A stretch of 64,000 bases of DNA from Strongylocentrotus droebachiensis (GCA_035222895.1 JAVYIG010000320.1:558001-622000); one strand, 5' to 3'. Shown: positions 21,785 to 36,776, counted from the stretch's first letter. Translations and numbers: made by a program. Notes: a model not told the origin generated them from the letters alone.

Positions 21785-24212
21785 GGCCGCAGGCCACGCT
21801 GACGACCGCCAGCTAGCTGACGACCGCCAGCTAGCTGACGACCGCCGACCGCCAGCTAGCTGACGACCGCCAGCTAGCTGACGACCGCCAGCTAGCTGAC
21901 GACCGCCAGCTAAAAAAAAAAAAAAAGACCCCCCCCCAAAAAAAAAAGACCCCCCCCCCAAAAAAAAAAGACCCCCAAAGGGGCTCCCTAACAGTTTTTT
22001 CCTATACTCAGCTGCTCCCCCTCACCATAGGCCCTTTTGGGCTTTAAAACAAAATACACTAGCTGGGGATCGAACCCGATACCTTCCACTTACTAGGCGG
22101 TTGCTTATCCACGAGACCACTTTGCCTCACTGCGATTACCTGGTTCACTCTTAGTTGTTAACACTGTGCTTTTGAAAAAAAAAAAAAAAAAAAAAAAAGA
22201 CCCCCCCCCAAAAAAAAGACCCCCCAAAGGGGCTCCCTAACAGTTTTTTCATACACTCAGCTGCTCCCCCTCTCACCATAGGCCCTTTTGGGCTTTAAAA
22301 CAAAATACACTAGCGGGGGATCGAACCCGATACCTTCCACTTACCAAGCAGTTGCTCATCCCCGAGACCACTTTGCCTCACTGCGATTACCTGTTTCGCT
22401 TTTAGTTGTTAACACTTTCTGATGCTGATTTAATGATTGTTATGTTTTTAAACAGGTGCATTCAAACTAACATGCCATTGAAAGTAACATTTCGTTGAAG
22501 CTGGTTCACTTTTAGTTGTTAACATGTACTGTGCTTTTGAAAAAAGAAAAGAAAAAAAAAGACCCCCCCCCCCCAAAAAAAAAGACCCCCCAAAGGGGCT
22601 CCCTAACAGTTTTTTCCTACACTCAGCTGCTCCCCCTCTCACCATAGGACCTTTTGGGCTTTAAAACAAAATACACTATCTGGGGATCGAACCCGATACC
22701 TTCCACTTACTAATTAGCGGTTACTTATCCACGAGACCACTTTGCCTCACTGCAATCACCGGGTTCGCTTTTAGTTGTTAACACTTTCTGATGCTGATTT
22801 AATGATTGTTATGTTTTTAAACAGGTGCATTCAAACTAACATGCCATTGAAAGTAACATTTCGTTGAAGCTGGTTCACTTTTAGTTGTTAACACGTACTG
22901 TGCTTTTGAAAAAAGAAAAGAAAAAAAAAAGACCCCCCCCCCCAAAAAAAAAAGACCCCCCAAAGGGGCTCCCTAACAGTTTTTTCCTACACTCAGCTGC
23001 TCCCCCTCTCACCATAGGACCTTTTGGGCTTTAAAACAAAATACACTATCTGGGGATCGAACCCGATACCTTCCACTTACTAATTAGCGGTTACTTATCC
23101 ACGAGACCACTTTGCCTCACTGCAATCACCGGGTTCGCTTTTAGTTGTTAACACTTTCTGATGCTGATTTAATGATTGTTATGTTTTGAAACAGGTGCAT
23201 TCAAACTAACATGCCATTGAAAGTAACATTTCGTTGAAGCTAACTTAGAATTGCAGTGCAGCTGTATTTAGGCACTGCTCATTGTTATTCATATTAAAGA
23301 TGCAGGCTATTCGATTCATTTTTTTTTTAATAGCTCGCATCGGCTATATTTGAATATTTACGTAACAACTACTCAGCTCTTTCTAACATGGCATCAATTG
23401 ATGAATTGAAGAAAAGAACGGGCACTCCCTTCATTGAGTGGATACTTTTGTTATTGCGAGGATTTCCAAAGAGGTAGGAATAGCATTCCTGACATTGCAA
23501 CATTGACCGTATTATTTTGATGTATTGTCCCTAAAGGTACTTAATATGGCTCTTTCTCCTTGTCTGCATGGAGGACAAGTTCTTTCAATACGCCTACATG
23601 AACAGAATAGACTGGCTGTAGTGTCATTTCAAGGAAGGAAAACAACTTAAGTTCAAGACAGTTCAAAATAATGTTGGGAGATGGAAAGTAAAATGATACC
23701 GTTTTAAAAACCAGTTAGATATGTTTTTTGGACAAGAAGCAGGAGATAATTCATTGCTCGGCAATCTGGACTGTATTTGAAACAGAGCATCAAATATTCC
23801 TGATATTTAATAGTATACTGTCAATGAAAAAATATAACTAAATTTAAAAAAATTAAAATGGACCTCTTTACCCAAGACTGTGTGTCTTTGTTGAGCATAA
23901 AGTGATTCTGCTCGGGTATGCAGGCCAGTTGTTAGCCCAGATTGGGCTTGAATAGACTTGAATTTGAAAGACCCTTTGTTTCACCTCGCGAAGTTAAGGC
24001 GTTTTCATATGAGAAGTAAAACCCTGCCCATCATTGAATTCATGTTGTAAAGTTGTTTACAGACTGGAAAAGGATAGCATGGGAGTGTACAGAGTGAATA
24101 AAAGGAAGAAAGTAGTACTGAAAATGTAAAAAAAAACTTTTTAACCTGGCAATAAGGGACTCTTGAATTAGGTAGTTTAAAAATTGGACATGGCTTTGGG
24201 GCTAACGCTATC
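21785..24212. repeat. Repeat unit 9
   Basis: Period 2,428 bp. Minisatellite 2/3. Heads: A 22068, B 22319, C 22685, D 23055. C-tract 12/9. The 971-bp block is 23242-24212. Confidence 0.95.
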
Positions 24213-26639
24213 GGCCGCAGGCCACGCTGACGACCGCCAGCTAGCTGACGACCGCCAGCTAGCTGACGACCGCCGACCGCCAGCTAGCTGACGACCGCCA
24301 GCTAGCTGACGACCGCCAGCTAGCTGACGACCGCCAGCTAAAAAAAAAAAAAAAGACCCCCCCCCCCAAAAAAAAGACCCCCCCCCCAAAAAAAAAGACC
24401 CCCAAAGGGGCTCCCTAACAGTTTTTTCCTATACTCAGCTGCTCCCCCTCACCATAGGCCCTTTTGGGCTTTAAAACAAAATACACTAGCTGGGGATCGA
24501 ACCCGATACCTTCCACTTACTAGGCGGTTGCTTATCCACGAGACCACTTTGCCTCACTGCGATTACCTGGTTCACTCTTAGTTGTTAACACTGTGCTTTT
24601 GAAAAAAAAAAAAAAAAAAAAAAAAGACCCCCCCCCAAAAAAAAGACCCCCCAAAGGGGCTCCCTAACAGTTTTTTCATACACTCAGCTGCTCCCCCTCT
24701 CACCATAGGCCCTTTTGGGCTTTAAAACAAAATACACTAGCGGGGGATCGAACCCGATACCTTCCACTTACCAAGCAGTTGCTCATCCCCGAGACCACTT
24801 TGCCTCACTGCGATTACCTGTTTCGCTTTTAGTTGTTAACACTTTCTGATGCTGATTTAATGATTGTTATGTTTTTAAACAGGTGCATTCAAACTAACAT
24901 GCCATTGAAAGTAACATTTCGTTGAAGCTGGTTCACTTTTAGTTGTTAACATGTACTGTGCTTTTGAAAAAAGAAAAGAAAAAAAAAGACCCCCCCCCCA
25001 AAAAAAAAAAGACCCCCCAAAGGGGCTCCCTAACAGTTTTTTCCTACACTCAGCTGCTCCCCCTCTCACCATAGGACCTTTTGGGCTTTAAAACAAAATA
25101 CACTATCTGGGGATCGAACCCGATACCTTCCACTTACTAATTAGCGGTTACTTATCCACGAGACCACCTTGCCTCACTGCAATCACCGGGTTCGCTTTTA
25201 GTTGTTAACACTTTCTGATGCTGATTTAATGATTGTTATGTTTTTAAACAGGTGCATTCAAACTAACATGCCATTGAAAGTAACATTTCGTTGAAGCTGG
25301 TTCACTTTTAGTTGTTAACACGTACTGTGCTTTTGAAAAAAGAAAAGAAAAAAAAAAGACCCCCCCCCCCCAAAAAAAAAGACCCCCCAAAGGGGCTCCC
25401 TAACAGTTTTTTCCTACACTCAGCTGCTCCCCCTCTCACCATAGGACCTTTTGGGCTTTAAAACAAAATACACTATCTGGGGATCGAACCCGATACCTTC
25501 CACTTACTAATTAGCGGTTACTTATCCACGAGACCACTTTGCCTCACTGCAATCACCGGGTTCGCTTTTAGTTGTTAACACTTTCTGATGCTGATTTAAT
25601 GATTGTTATGTTTTGAAACAGGTGCATTCAAACTAACATGCCATTGAAAGTAACATTTCGTTGAAGCTAACTTAGAATTGCAGTGCAGCTGTATTTAGGC
25701 ACTGCTCATTGTTATTCATATTAAAGATGCAGGCTATTCGATTCATTTTTTTTTTAATAGCTCGCATCGGCTATATTTGAATATTTACGTAACAACTACT
25801 CAGCTCTTTCTAACATGGCATCAATTGATGAATTGAAGAAAAGAACGGGCACTCCCTTCATTGAGTGGATACTTTTGTTATTGCGAGGATTTCCAAAGAG
25901 GTAGGAATAGCATTCCTGACATTGCAACATTGACCGTATTATTTTGATGTATTGTCCCTAAAGGTACTTAATATGGCTCTTTCTCCTTGTCTGCATGGAG
26001 GACAAGTTCTTTCAATACGCCTACATGAACAGAATAGACTGGCTGTAGTGTCATTTCAAGGAAGGAAAACAACTTAAGTTCAAGACAGTTCAAAATAATG
26101 TTGGGAGATGGAAAGTAAAATGATACCGTTTTAAAAACCAGTTAGATATGTTTTTTGGACAAGAAGCAGGAGATAATTCATTGCTCGGCAATCTGGACTG
26201 TATTTGAAACAGAGCATCAAATATTCCTGATATTTAATAGTATACTGTCAATGAAAAAATATAACTAAATTTAAAAAAATTAAAATGGACCTCTTTACCC
26301 AAGACTGTGTGTCTTTGTTGAGCATAAAGTGATTCTGCTCGGGTATGCAGGCCAGTTGTTAGCCCAGATTGGGCTTGAATAGACTTGAATTTGAAAGACC
26401 CTTTGTTTCACCTCGCGAAGTTAAGGCGTTTTCATATGAGAAGTAAAACCCTGCCCATCATTGAATTCATGTTGTAAAGTTGTTTACAGACTGGAAAAGG
26501 ATAGCATGGGAGTGTACAGAGTGAATAAAAGGAAGAAAGTAGTACTGAAAATGTAAAAAAAAACTTTTTAACCTGGCAATAAGGGACTCTTGAATTAGGT
26601 AGTTTAAAAATTGGACATGGCTTTGGGGCTAACGCTATC
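24213..26639. repeat. Repeat unit 10
   Basis: Period 2,427 bp. Minisatellite 2/3. Heads: A 24495, B 24746, C 25112, D 25482. C-tract 10/11. A T-to-C change at 25168 lies in head C, just before its A box. The 971-bp block is 25669-26639. Confidence 0.95.
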
Positions 26640-29438
26640 GGCCGCAGGCCACGCTGACGACCGCCAGCTAGCTGACGACCGCCAGCTAGCTGACGACCGC
26701 CGACCGCCAGCTAGCTGACGACCGCCAGCTAGCTGACGACCGCCAGCTAGCTGACGACCGCCAGCTAAAAAAAAAAAAAAAGACCCCCCCCCCCAAAAAA
26801 AAGACCCCCCCCCCAAAAAAAAAAGACCCCCAAAGGGGCTCCCTAACAGTTTTTTCCTATACTCAGCTGCTCCCCCTCACCATAGGCCCTTTTGGGCTTT
26901 AAAACAAAATACACTAGCTGGGGATCGAACCCGATACCTTCCACTTACTAGGCGGTTGCTTATCCACGAGACCACTTTGCCTCACTGCGATTACCTGGTT
27001 CACTCTTAGTTGTTAACACTGTGCTTTTGAAAAAAAAAAAAAAAAAAAAAAAAGACCCCCCCCAAAAAAAAAGACCCCCCAAAGGGGCTCCCTAACAGTT
27101 TTTTCATACACTCAGCTGCTCCCCCTCTCACCATAGGCCCTTTTGGGCTTTAAAACAAAATACACTAGCGGGGGATCGAACCCGATACCTTCCACTTACC
27201 AAGCAGTTGCTCATCCCCGAGACCACTTTGCCTCACTGCGATTACCTGTTTCGCTTTTAGTTGTTAACACTTTCTGATGCTGATTTAATGATTGTTATGT
27301 TTTTAAACAGGTGCATTCAAACTAACATGCCATTGAAAGTAACATTTCGTTGAAGCTGGTTCACTTTTAGTTGTTAACATGTACTGTGCTTTTGAAAAAA
27401 GAAAAGAAAAAAAAAGACCCCCCCCCCCCAAAAAAAAAAGACCCCCCAAAGGGGCTCCCTAACAGTTTTTTCCTACACTCAGCTGCTCCCCCTCTCACCA
27501 TAGGACCTTTTGGGCTTTAAAACAAAATACACTATCTGGGGATCGAACCCGATACCTTCCACTTACTAATTAGCGGTTACTTATCCACGAGACCACTTTG
27601 CCTCACTGCAATCACCGGGTTCGCTTTTAGTTGTTAACACTTTCTGATGCTGATTTAATGATTGTTATGTTTTTAAACAGGTGCATTCAAACTAACATGC
27701 CATTGAAAGTAACATTTCGTTGAAGCTGGTTCACTTTTAGTTGTTAACACGTACTGTGCTTTTGAAAAAAGAAAAGAAAAAAAAAAGACCCCCCCCCCCC
27801 AAAAAAAAAGACCCCCCAAAGGGGCTCCCTAACAGTTTTTTCCTACACTCAGCTGCTCCCCCTCTCACCATAGGACCTTTTGGGCTTTAAAACAAAATAC
27901 ACTATCTGGGGATCGAACCCGATACCTTCCACTTACTAATTAGCGGTTACTTATCCACGAGACCACTTTGCCTCACTGCAATCACCGGGTTCGCTTTTAG
28001 TTGTTAACACTTTCTGATGCTGATTTAATGATTGTTATGTTTTTAAACAGGTGCATTCAAACTAACATGCCATTGAAAGTAACATTTCGTTGAAGCTGGT
28101 TCACTTTTAGTTGTTAACACGTACTGTGCTTTTGAAAAAAGAAAAGAAAAAAAAAAGACCCCCCCCCCCCAAAAAAAAAGACCCCCCAAAGGGGCTCCCT
28201 AACAGTTTTTTCCTACACTCAGCTGCTCCCCCTCTCACCATAGGACCTTTTGGGCTTTAAAACAAAATACACTATCTGGGGATCGAACCCGATACCTTCC
28301 ACTTACTAATTAGCGGTTACTTATCCACGAGACCACTTTGCCTCACTGCAATCACCGGGTTCGCTTTTAGTTGTTAACACTTTCTGATGCTGATTTAATG
28401 ATTGTTATGTTTTGAAACAGGTGCATTCAAACTAACATGCCATTGAAAGTAACATTTCGTTGAAGCTAACTTAGAATTGCAGTGCAGCTGTATTTAGGCA
28501 CTGCTCATTGTTATTCATATTAAAGATGCAGGCTATTCGATTCATTTTTTTTTTAATAGCTCGCATCGGCTATATTTGAATATTTACGTAACAACTACTC
28601 AGCTCTTTCTAACATGGCATCAATTGATGAATTGAAGAAAAGAACGGGCACTCCCTTCATTGAGTGGATACTTTTGTTATTGCGAGGATTTCCAAAGAGG
28701 TAGGAATAGCATTCCTGACATTGCAACATTGACCGTATTATTTTGATGTATTGTCCCTAAAGGTACTTAATATGGCTCTTTCTCCTTGTCTGCATGGAGG
28801 ACAAGTTCTTTCAATACGCCTACATGAACAGAATAGACTGGCTGTAGTGTCATTTCAAGGAAGGAAAACAACTTAAGTTCAAGACAGTTCAAAATAATGT
28901 TGGGAGATGGAAAGTAAAATGATACCGTTTTAAAAACCAGTTAGATATGTTTTTTGGACAAGAAGCAGGAGATAATTCATTGCTCGGCAATCTGGACTGT
29001 ATTTGAAACAGAGCATCAAATATTCCTGATATTTAATAGTATACTGTCAATGAAAAAATATAACTAAATTTAAAAAAATTAAAATGGACCTCTTTACCCA
29101 AGACTGTGTGTCTTTGTTGAGCATAAAGTGATTCTGCTCGGGTATGCAGGCCAGTTGTTAGCCCAGATTGGGCTTGAATAGACTTGAATTTGAAAGACCC
29201 TTTGTTTCACCTCGCGAAGTTAAGGCGTTTTCATATGAGAAGTAAAACCCTGCCCATCATTGAATTCATGTTGTAAAGTTGTTTACAGACTGGAAAAGGA
29301 TAGCATGGGAGTGTACAGAGTGAATAAAAGGAAGAAAGTAGTACTGAAAATGTAAAAAAAAACTTTTTAACCTGGCAATAAGGGACTCTTGAATTAGGTA
29401 GTTTAAAAATTGGACATGGCTTTGGGGCTAACGCTATC
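26640..29438. repeat. Repeat unit 11 with five elements
   Basis: Period 2,799 bp, about 371 bp longer than its neighbours. Minisatellite 2/3. Heads: A 26923, B 27174, C 27541, D 27911, extra D 28281, the last three spaced exactly 370 bp apart. C-tract 12/10. The 971-bp block is 28468-29438 and is unaffected. Confidence 0.96.
27750..28119 (-). repeat. Extra 370-bp element-plus-spacer subunit in unit 11
   Basis: Two successive elements, starting at 27750 and 28120, both carry the D-type left edge cacgtactg. The spacer after the first has the inner form gtttttaaacag and the spacer after the second has the terminal form gttttgaaacag. This is the result expected from unequal exchange between units misaligned by one 370-bp subrepeat. 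Which of the copies is the added one cannot be told, so the limits given are one of several equivalent choices. Confidence 0.9.
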
Positions 29439-31866
29439 GGCCGCAGGCCACGCTGACGACCGCCAGCTAGCTGACGACCGCCAGCTAGCTGACGACCGCC
29501 GACCGCCAGCTAGCTGACGACCGCCAGCTAGCTGACGACCGCCAGCTAGCTGACGACCGCCAGCTAAAAAAAAAAAAAAAGACCCCCCCCCCCAAAAAAA
29601 AGACCCCCCCCCCAAAAAAAAAAGACCCCCAAAGGGGCTCCCTAACAGTTTTTTCCTATACTCAGCTGCTCCCCCTCACCATAGGCCCTTTTGGGCTTTA
29701 AAACAAAATACACTAGCTGGGGATCGAACCCGATACCTTCCACTTACTAGGCGGTTGCTTATCCACGAGACCACTTTGCCTCACTGCGATTACCTGGTTC
29801 ACTCTTAGTTGTTAACACTGTGCTTTTGAAAAAAAAAAAAAAAAAAAAAAAAGACCCCCCCCCAAAAAAAAGACCCCCCAAAGGGGCTCCCTAACAGTTT
29901 TTTCATACACTCAGCTGCTCCCCCTCTCACCATAGGCCCTTTTGGGCTTTAAAACAAAATACACTAGCGGGGGATCGAACCCGATACCTTCCACTTACCA
30001 AGCAGTTGCTCATCCCCGAGACCACTTTGCCTCACTGCGATTACCTGTTTCGCTTTTAGTTGTTAACACTTTCTGATGCTGATTTAATGATTGTTATGTT
30101 TTTAAACAGGTGCATTCAAACTAACATGCCATTGAAAGTAACATTTCGTTGAAGCTGGTTCACTTTTAGTTGTTAACATGTACTGTGCTTTTGAAAAAAG
30201 AAAAGAAAAAAAAAGACCCCCCCCCCCAAAAAAAAAAGACCCCCCAAAGGGGCTCCCTAACAGTTTTTTCCTACACTCAGCTGCTCCCCCTCTCACCATA
30301 GGACCTTTTGGGCTTTAAAACAAAATACACTATCTGGGGATCGAACCCGATACCTTCCACTTACTAATTAGCGGTTACTTATCCACGAGACCACTTTGCC
30401 TCACTGCAATCACCGGGTTCGCTTTTAGTTGTTAACACTTTCTGATGCTGATTTAATGATTGTTATGTTTTTAAACAGGTGCATTCAAACTAACATGCCA
30501 TTGAAAGTAACATTTCGTTGAAGCTGGTTCACTTTTAGTTGTTAACACGTACTGTGCTTTTGAAAAAAGAAAAGAAAAAAAAAAGACCCCCCCCCCCCAA
30601 AAAAAAAGACCCCCCAAAGGGGCTCCCTAACAGTTTTTTCCTACACTCAGCTGCTCCCCCTCTCACCATAGGACCTTTTGGGCTTTAAAACAAAATACAC
30701 TATCTGGGGATCGAACCCGATACCTTCCACTTACTAATTAGCGGTTACTTATCCACGAGACCACTTTGCCTCACTGCAATCACCGGGTTCGCTTTTAGTT
30801 GTTAACACTTTCTGATGCTGATTTAATGATTGTTATGTTTTGAAACAGGTGCATTCAAACTAACATGCCATTGAAAGTAACATTTCGTTGAAGCTAACTT
30901 AGAATTGCAGTGCAGCTGTATTTAGGCACTGCTCATTGTTATTCATATTAAAGATGCAGGCTATTCGATTCATTTTTTTTTTAATAGCTCGCATCGGCTA
31001 TATTTGAATATTTACGTAACAACTACTCAGCTCTTTCTAACATGGCATCAATTGATGAATTGAAGAAAAGAACGGGCACTCCCTTCATTGAGTGGATACT
31101 TTTGTTATTGCGAGGATTTCCAAAGAGGTAGGAATAGCATTCCTGACATTGCAACATTGACCGTATTATTTTGATGTATTGTCCCTAAAGGTACTTAATA
31201 TGGCTCTTTCTCCTTGTCTGCATGGAGGACAAGTTCTTTCAATACGCCTACATGAACAGAATAGACTGGCTGTAGTGTCATTTCAAGGAAGGAAAACAAC
31301 TTAAGTTCAAGACAGTTCAAAATAATGTTGGGAGATGGAAAGTAAAATGATACCGTTTTAAAAACCAGTTAGATATGTTTTTTGGACAAGAAGCAGGAGA
31401 TAATTCATTGCTCGGCAATCTGGACTGTATTTGAAACAGAGCATCAAATATTCCTGATATTTAATAGTATACTGTCAATGAAAAAATATAACTAAATTTA
31501 AAAAAATTAAAATGGACCTCTTTACCCAAGACTGTGTGTCTTTGTTGAGCATAAAGTGATTCTGCTCGGGTATGCAGGCCAGTTGTTAGCCCAGATTGGG
31601 CTTGAATAGACTTGAATTTGAAAGACCCTTTGTTTCACCTCGCGAAGTTAAGGCGTTTTCATATGAGAAGTAAAACCCTGCCCATCATTGAATTCATGTT
31701 GTAAAGTTGTTTACAGACTGGAAAAGGATAGCATGGGAGTGTACAGAGTGAATAAAAGGAAGAAAGTAGTACTGAAAATGTAAAAAAAAACTTTTTAACC
31801 TGGCAATAAGGGACTCTTGAATTAGGTAGTTTAAAAATTGGACATGGCTTTGGGGCTAACGCTATC
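29439..31866. repeat. Repeat unit 12
   Basis: Period 2,428 bp. Minisatellite 2/3, the last unit of the uniform left section. Heads: A 29722, B 29973, C 30339, D 30709. C-tract 11/10. The 971-bp block is 30896-31866. Confidence 0.95.
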
Positions 31867-34311
31867 GGCCGCAGGCCACGCTGACGACCGCCAGCTAGCT
31901 GACGACCGCCAGCTAGCTGACGACCGCCAGCTAGCTGACGACCGCCGACCGCCAGCTAGCTGACGACCGCCAGCTAGCTGACGACCGCCAGCTAGCTGAC
32001 GACCGCCAGCTAAAAAAAAAAAAAAAGACCCCCCCCCCAAAAAAAAAGACCCCCCCCCCAAAAAAAAAAGACCCCCAAAGGGGCTCCCTAACAGTTTTTT
32101 CCTATACTCAGCTGCTCCCCCTCACCATAGGCCCTTTTGGGCTTTAAAACAAAATACACTAGCTGGGGATCGAACCCGATACCTTCCACTTACTAGGCGG
32201 TTGCTTATCCACGAGACCACTTTGCCTCACTGCGATTACCTGGTTCACTCTTAGTTGTTAACACTGTGCTTTTGAAAAAAAAAAAAAAAAAAAAAAAGAC
32301 CCCCCCCCAAAAAAAAGACCCCCCAAAGGGGCTCCCTAACAGTTTTTTCATACACTCAGCTGCTCCCCCTCTCACCATAGGCCCTTTTGGGCTTTAAAAC
32401 AAAATACACTAGCGGGGGATCGAACCCGATACCTTCCACTTACCAAGCAGTTGCTCATCCCCGAGACCACTTTGCCTCACTGCGATTACCTGTTTCGCTT
32501 TTAGTTGTTAACACTTTCTGATGCTGATTTAATGATTGTTATGTTTTTAAACAGGTGCATTCAAACTAACATGCCATTGAAAGTAACATTTCGTTGAAGC
32601 TGGTTCACTTTTAGTTGTTAACATGTACTGTGCTTTTGAAAAAAGAAAAGAAAAAAAAAGACCCCCCCCCCCCAAAAAAAAAGACCCCCCAAAGGGGCTC
32701 CCTAACAGTTTTTTCCTACACTCAGCTGCTCCCCCTCTCACCATAGGACCTTTTGGGCTTTAAAACAAAATACACTATCTGGGGATCGAACCCGATACCT
32801 TCCACTTACTAATTAGCGGTTACTTATCCACGAGACCACTTTGCCTCACTGCAATCACCGGGTTCGCTTTTAGTTGTTAACACTTTCTGATGCTGATTTA
32901 ATGATTGTTATGTTTTTAAACAGGTGCATTCAAACTAACATGCCATTGAAAGTAACATTTCGTTGAAGCTGGTTCACTTTTAGTTGTTAACACGTACTGT
33001 GCTTTTGAAAAAAGAAAAGAAAAAAAAAAGACCCCCCCCCAAAAAAAAAAAAGACCCCCCAAAGGGGCTCCCTAACAGTTTTTTCCTACACTCAGCTGCT
33101 CCCCCTCTCACCATAGGACCTTTTGGGCTTTAAAACAAAATACACTATCTGGGGATCGAACCCGATACCTTCCACTTACTAATTAGCGGTTACTTATCCA
33201 CGAGACCACTTTGCCTCACTGCAATCACCGGGTTCGCTTTTAGTTGTTAACACTTTCTGATGCTGATTTAATGATTGTTATGTTTTGAAACAGGTGCATT
33301 CAAACTAACATGCCATTGAAAGTAACATTTCGTTGAAGCTAACTTAGAATTGCAGTGCAGCTGTATTTAGGCACTGCTCATTGTTATTCATATTAAAGAT
33401 GCAGGCTATTCGATTCATTTTTTTTTTAATAGCTCGCATCGGCTATATTTGAATATTTACGTAACAACTACTCAGCTCTTTCTAACATGGCATCAATTGA
33501 TGAATTGAAGAAAAGAACGGGCACTCCCTTCATTGAGTGGATACTTTTGTTATTGCGAGGATTTCCAAAGAGGTAGGAATAGCATTCCTGACATTGCAAC
33601 ATTGACCGTATTATTTTGATGTATTGTCCCTAAAGGTACTTAATATGGCTCTTTCTCCTTGTCTGCATGGAGGACAAGTTCTTTCAATACGCCTACATGA
33701 ACAGAATAGACTGGCTGTAGTGTCATTTCAAGGAAGGAAAACAACTTAAGTTCAAGACAGTTCAAAATAATGTTGGGAGATGGAAAGTAAAATGATACCG
33801 TTTTAAAAACCAGTTAGATATGTTTTTTGGACAAGAAGCAGGAGATAATTCATTGCTCGGCAATCTGGACTGTATTTGAAACAGAGCATCAAATATTCCT
33901 GATATTTAATAGTATACTGTCAATGAAAAAATATAACTAAATTTAAAAAAATTAAAATGGACCTCTTTACCCAAGACTGTGTGTCTTTGTTGAGCATAAA
34001 GTGATTCTGCTCGGGTATGCAGGCCAGTTGTTAGCCCAGATTGGGCTTGAATAGACTTGAATTTGAAAGACCCTTTGTTTCACCTCGCGAAGTTAAGGCG
34101 TTTTCATATGAGAAGTAAAACCCTGCCCATCATTGAATTCATGTTGTAAAGTTGTTTACAGACTGGAAAAGGATAGCATGGGAGTGTACAGAGTGAATAA
34201 AAGGAAGAAAGTAGTACTGAAAATGTAAAAAAAAACTTTTTAACCTGGCAATAAGGGACTCTTGAATTAGGTAGTTTAAAAATTGGACATGGCTTTGGGG
34301 CTAACGCTATC
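31867..34311. repeat. Repeat unit 13
   Basis: Period 2,445 bp. Minisatellite 3/3, the first unit with an added copy on the left side. Heads: A 32168, B 32418, C 32784, D 33154. C-tract 12/9; the D tract is shifted to 9/12. The 971-bp block is 33341-34311. Confidence 0.95.
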
Positions 34312-36776
34312 GGCCGCAGGCCACGCTGACGACCGCCAGCTAGCTGACGACCGCCAGCTAGCTGACGACCGCCAGCTAGCTGACGACCGCCAGCTAGCTG
34401 ACGACCGCCGACCGCCAGCTAGCTGACGACCGCCAGCTAGCTGACGACCGCCAGCTAGCTGACGACCGCCAGCTAAAAAAAAAAAAAAAGACCCCCCCCC
34501 CCAAAAAAAAGACCCCCCCCCCAAAAAAAAAAAGACCCCCAAAGGGGCTCCCTAACAGTTTTTTCCTATACTCAGCTGCTCCCCCTCACCATAGGCCCTT
34601 TTGGGCTTTAAAACAAAATACACTAGCTGGGGATCGAACCCGATACCTTCCACTTACTAGGCGGTTGCTTATCCACGAGACCACTTTGCCTCACTGCGAT
34701 TACCTGGTTCACTCTTAGTTGTTAACACTGTGCTTTTGAAAAAAAAAAAAAAAAAAAAAAAAGACCCCCCCCCAAAAAAAAGACCCCCCAAAGGGGCTCC
34801 CTAACAGTTTTTTCATACACTCAGCTGCTCCCCCTCTCACCATAGGCCCTTTTGGGCTTTAAAACAAAATACACTAGCGGGGGATCGAACCCGATACCTT
34901 CCACTTACCAAGCAGTTGCTCATCCCCGAGACCACTTTGCCTCACTGCGATTACCTGTTTCGCTTTTAGTTGTTAACACTTTCTGATGCTGATTTAATGA
35001 TTGTTATGTTTTTAAACAGGTGCATTCAAACTAACATGCCATTGAAAGTAACATTTCGTTGAAGCTGGTTCACTTTTAGTTGTTAACATGTACTGTGCTT
35101 TTGAAAAAAGAAAAGAAAAAAAAAGACCCCCCCCCCCCAAAAAAAAAGACCCCCCAAAGGGGCTCCCTAACAGTTTTTTCCTACACTCAGCTGCTCCCCC
35201 TCTCACCATAGGACCTTTTGGGCTTTAAAACAAAATACACTATCTGGGGATCGAACCCGATACCTTCCACTTACTAATTAGCGGTTACTTATCCACGAGA
35301 CCACTTTGCCTCACTGCAATCACCGGGTTCGCTTTTAGTTGTTAACACTTTCTGATGCTGATTTAATGATTGTTATGTTTTTAAACAGGTGCATTCAAAC
35401 TAACATGCCATTGAAAGTAACATTTCGTTGAAGCTGGTTCACTTTTAGTTGTTAACACGTACTGTGCTTTTGAAAAAAGAAAAGAAAAAAAAAAGACCCC
35501 CCCCCCCCCAAAAAAAAGACCCCCCAAAGGGGCTCCCTAACAGTTTTTTCCTACACTCAGCTGCTCCCCCTCTCACCATAGGACCTTTTGGGCTTTAAAA
35601 CAAAATACACTATCTGGGGATCGAACCCGATACCTTCCACTTACTAATTAGCGGTTACTTATCCACGAGACCACTTTGCCTCACTGCAATCACCGGGTTC
35701 GCTTTTAGTTGTTAACACTTTCTGATGCTGATTTAATGATTGTTATGTTTTGAAACAGGTGCATTCAAACTAACATGCCATTGAAAGTAACATTTCGTTG
35801 AAGCTAACTTAGAATTGCAGTGCAGCTGTATTTAGGCACTGCTCATTGTTATTCATATTAAAGATGCAGGCTATTCGATTCATTTTTTTTTTAATAGCTC
35901 GCATCGGCTATATTTGAATATTTACGTAACAACTACTCAGCTCTTTCTAACATGGCATCAATTGATGAATTGAAGAAAAGAACGGGCACTCCCTTCATTG
36001 AGTGGATACTTTTGTTATTGCGAGGATTTCCAAAGAGGTAGGAATAGCATTCCTGACATTGCAACATTGACCGTATTATTTTGATGTATTGTCCCTAAAG
36101 GTACTTAATATGGCTCTTTCTCCTTGTCTGCATGGAGGACAAGTTCTTTCAATACGCCTACATGAACAGAATAGACTGGCTGTAGTGTCATTTCAAGGAA
36201 GGAAAACAACTTAAGTTCAAGACAGTTCAAAATAATGTTGGGAGATGGAAAGTAAAATGATACCGTTTTAAAAACCAGTTAGATATGTTTTTTGGACAAG
36301 AAGCAGGAGATAATTCATTGCTCGGCAATCTGGACTGTATTTGAAACAGAGCATCAAATATTCCTGATATTTAATAGTATACTGTCAATGAAAAAATATA
36401 ACTAAATTTAAAAAAATTAAAATGGACCTCTTTACCCAAGACTGTGTGTCTTTGTTGAGCATAAAGTGATTCTGCTCGGGTATGCAGGCCAGTTGTTAGC
36501 CCAGATTGGGCTTGAATAGACTTGAATTTGAAAGACCCTTTGTTTCACCTCGCGAAGTTAAGGCGTTTTCATATGAGAAGTAAAACCCTGCCCATCATTG
36601 AATTCATGTTGTAAAGTTGTTTACAGACTGGAAAAGGATAGCATGGGAGTGTACAGAGTGAATAAAAGGAAGAAAGTAGTACTGAAAATGTAAAAAAAAA
36701 CTTTTTAACCTGGCAATAAGGGACTCTTGAATTAGGTAGTTTAAAAATTGGACATGGCTTTGGGGCTAACGCTATC
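34312..36776. repeat. Repeat unit 14
   Basis: Period 2,465 bp. Minisatellite 4/3. Heads: A 34632, B 34883, C 35249, D 35619. C-tract 12/9. The 971-bp block is 35806-36776. Confidence 0.95.
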
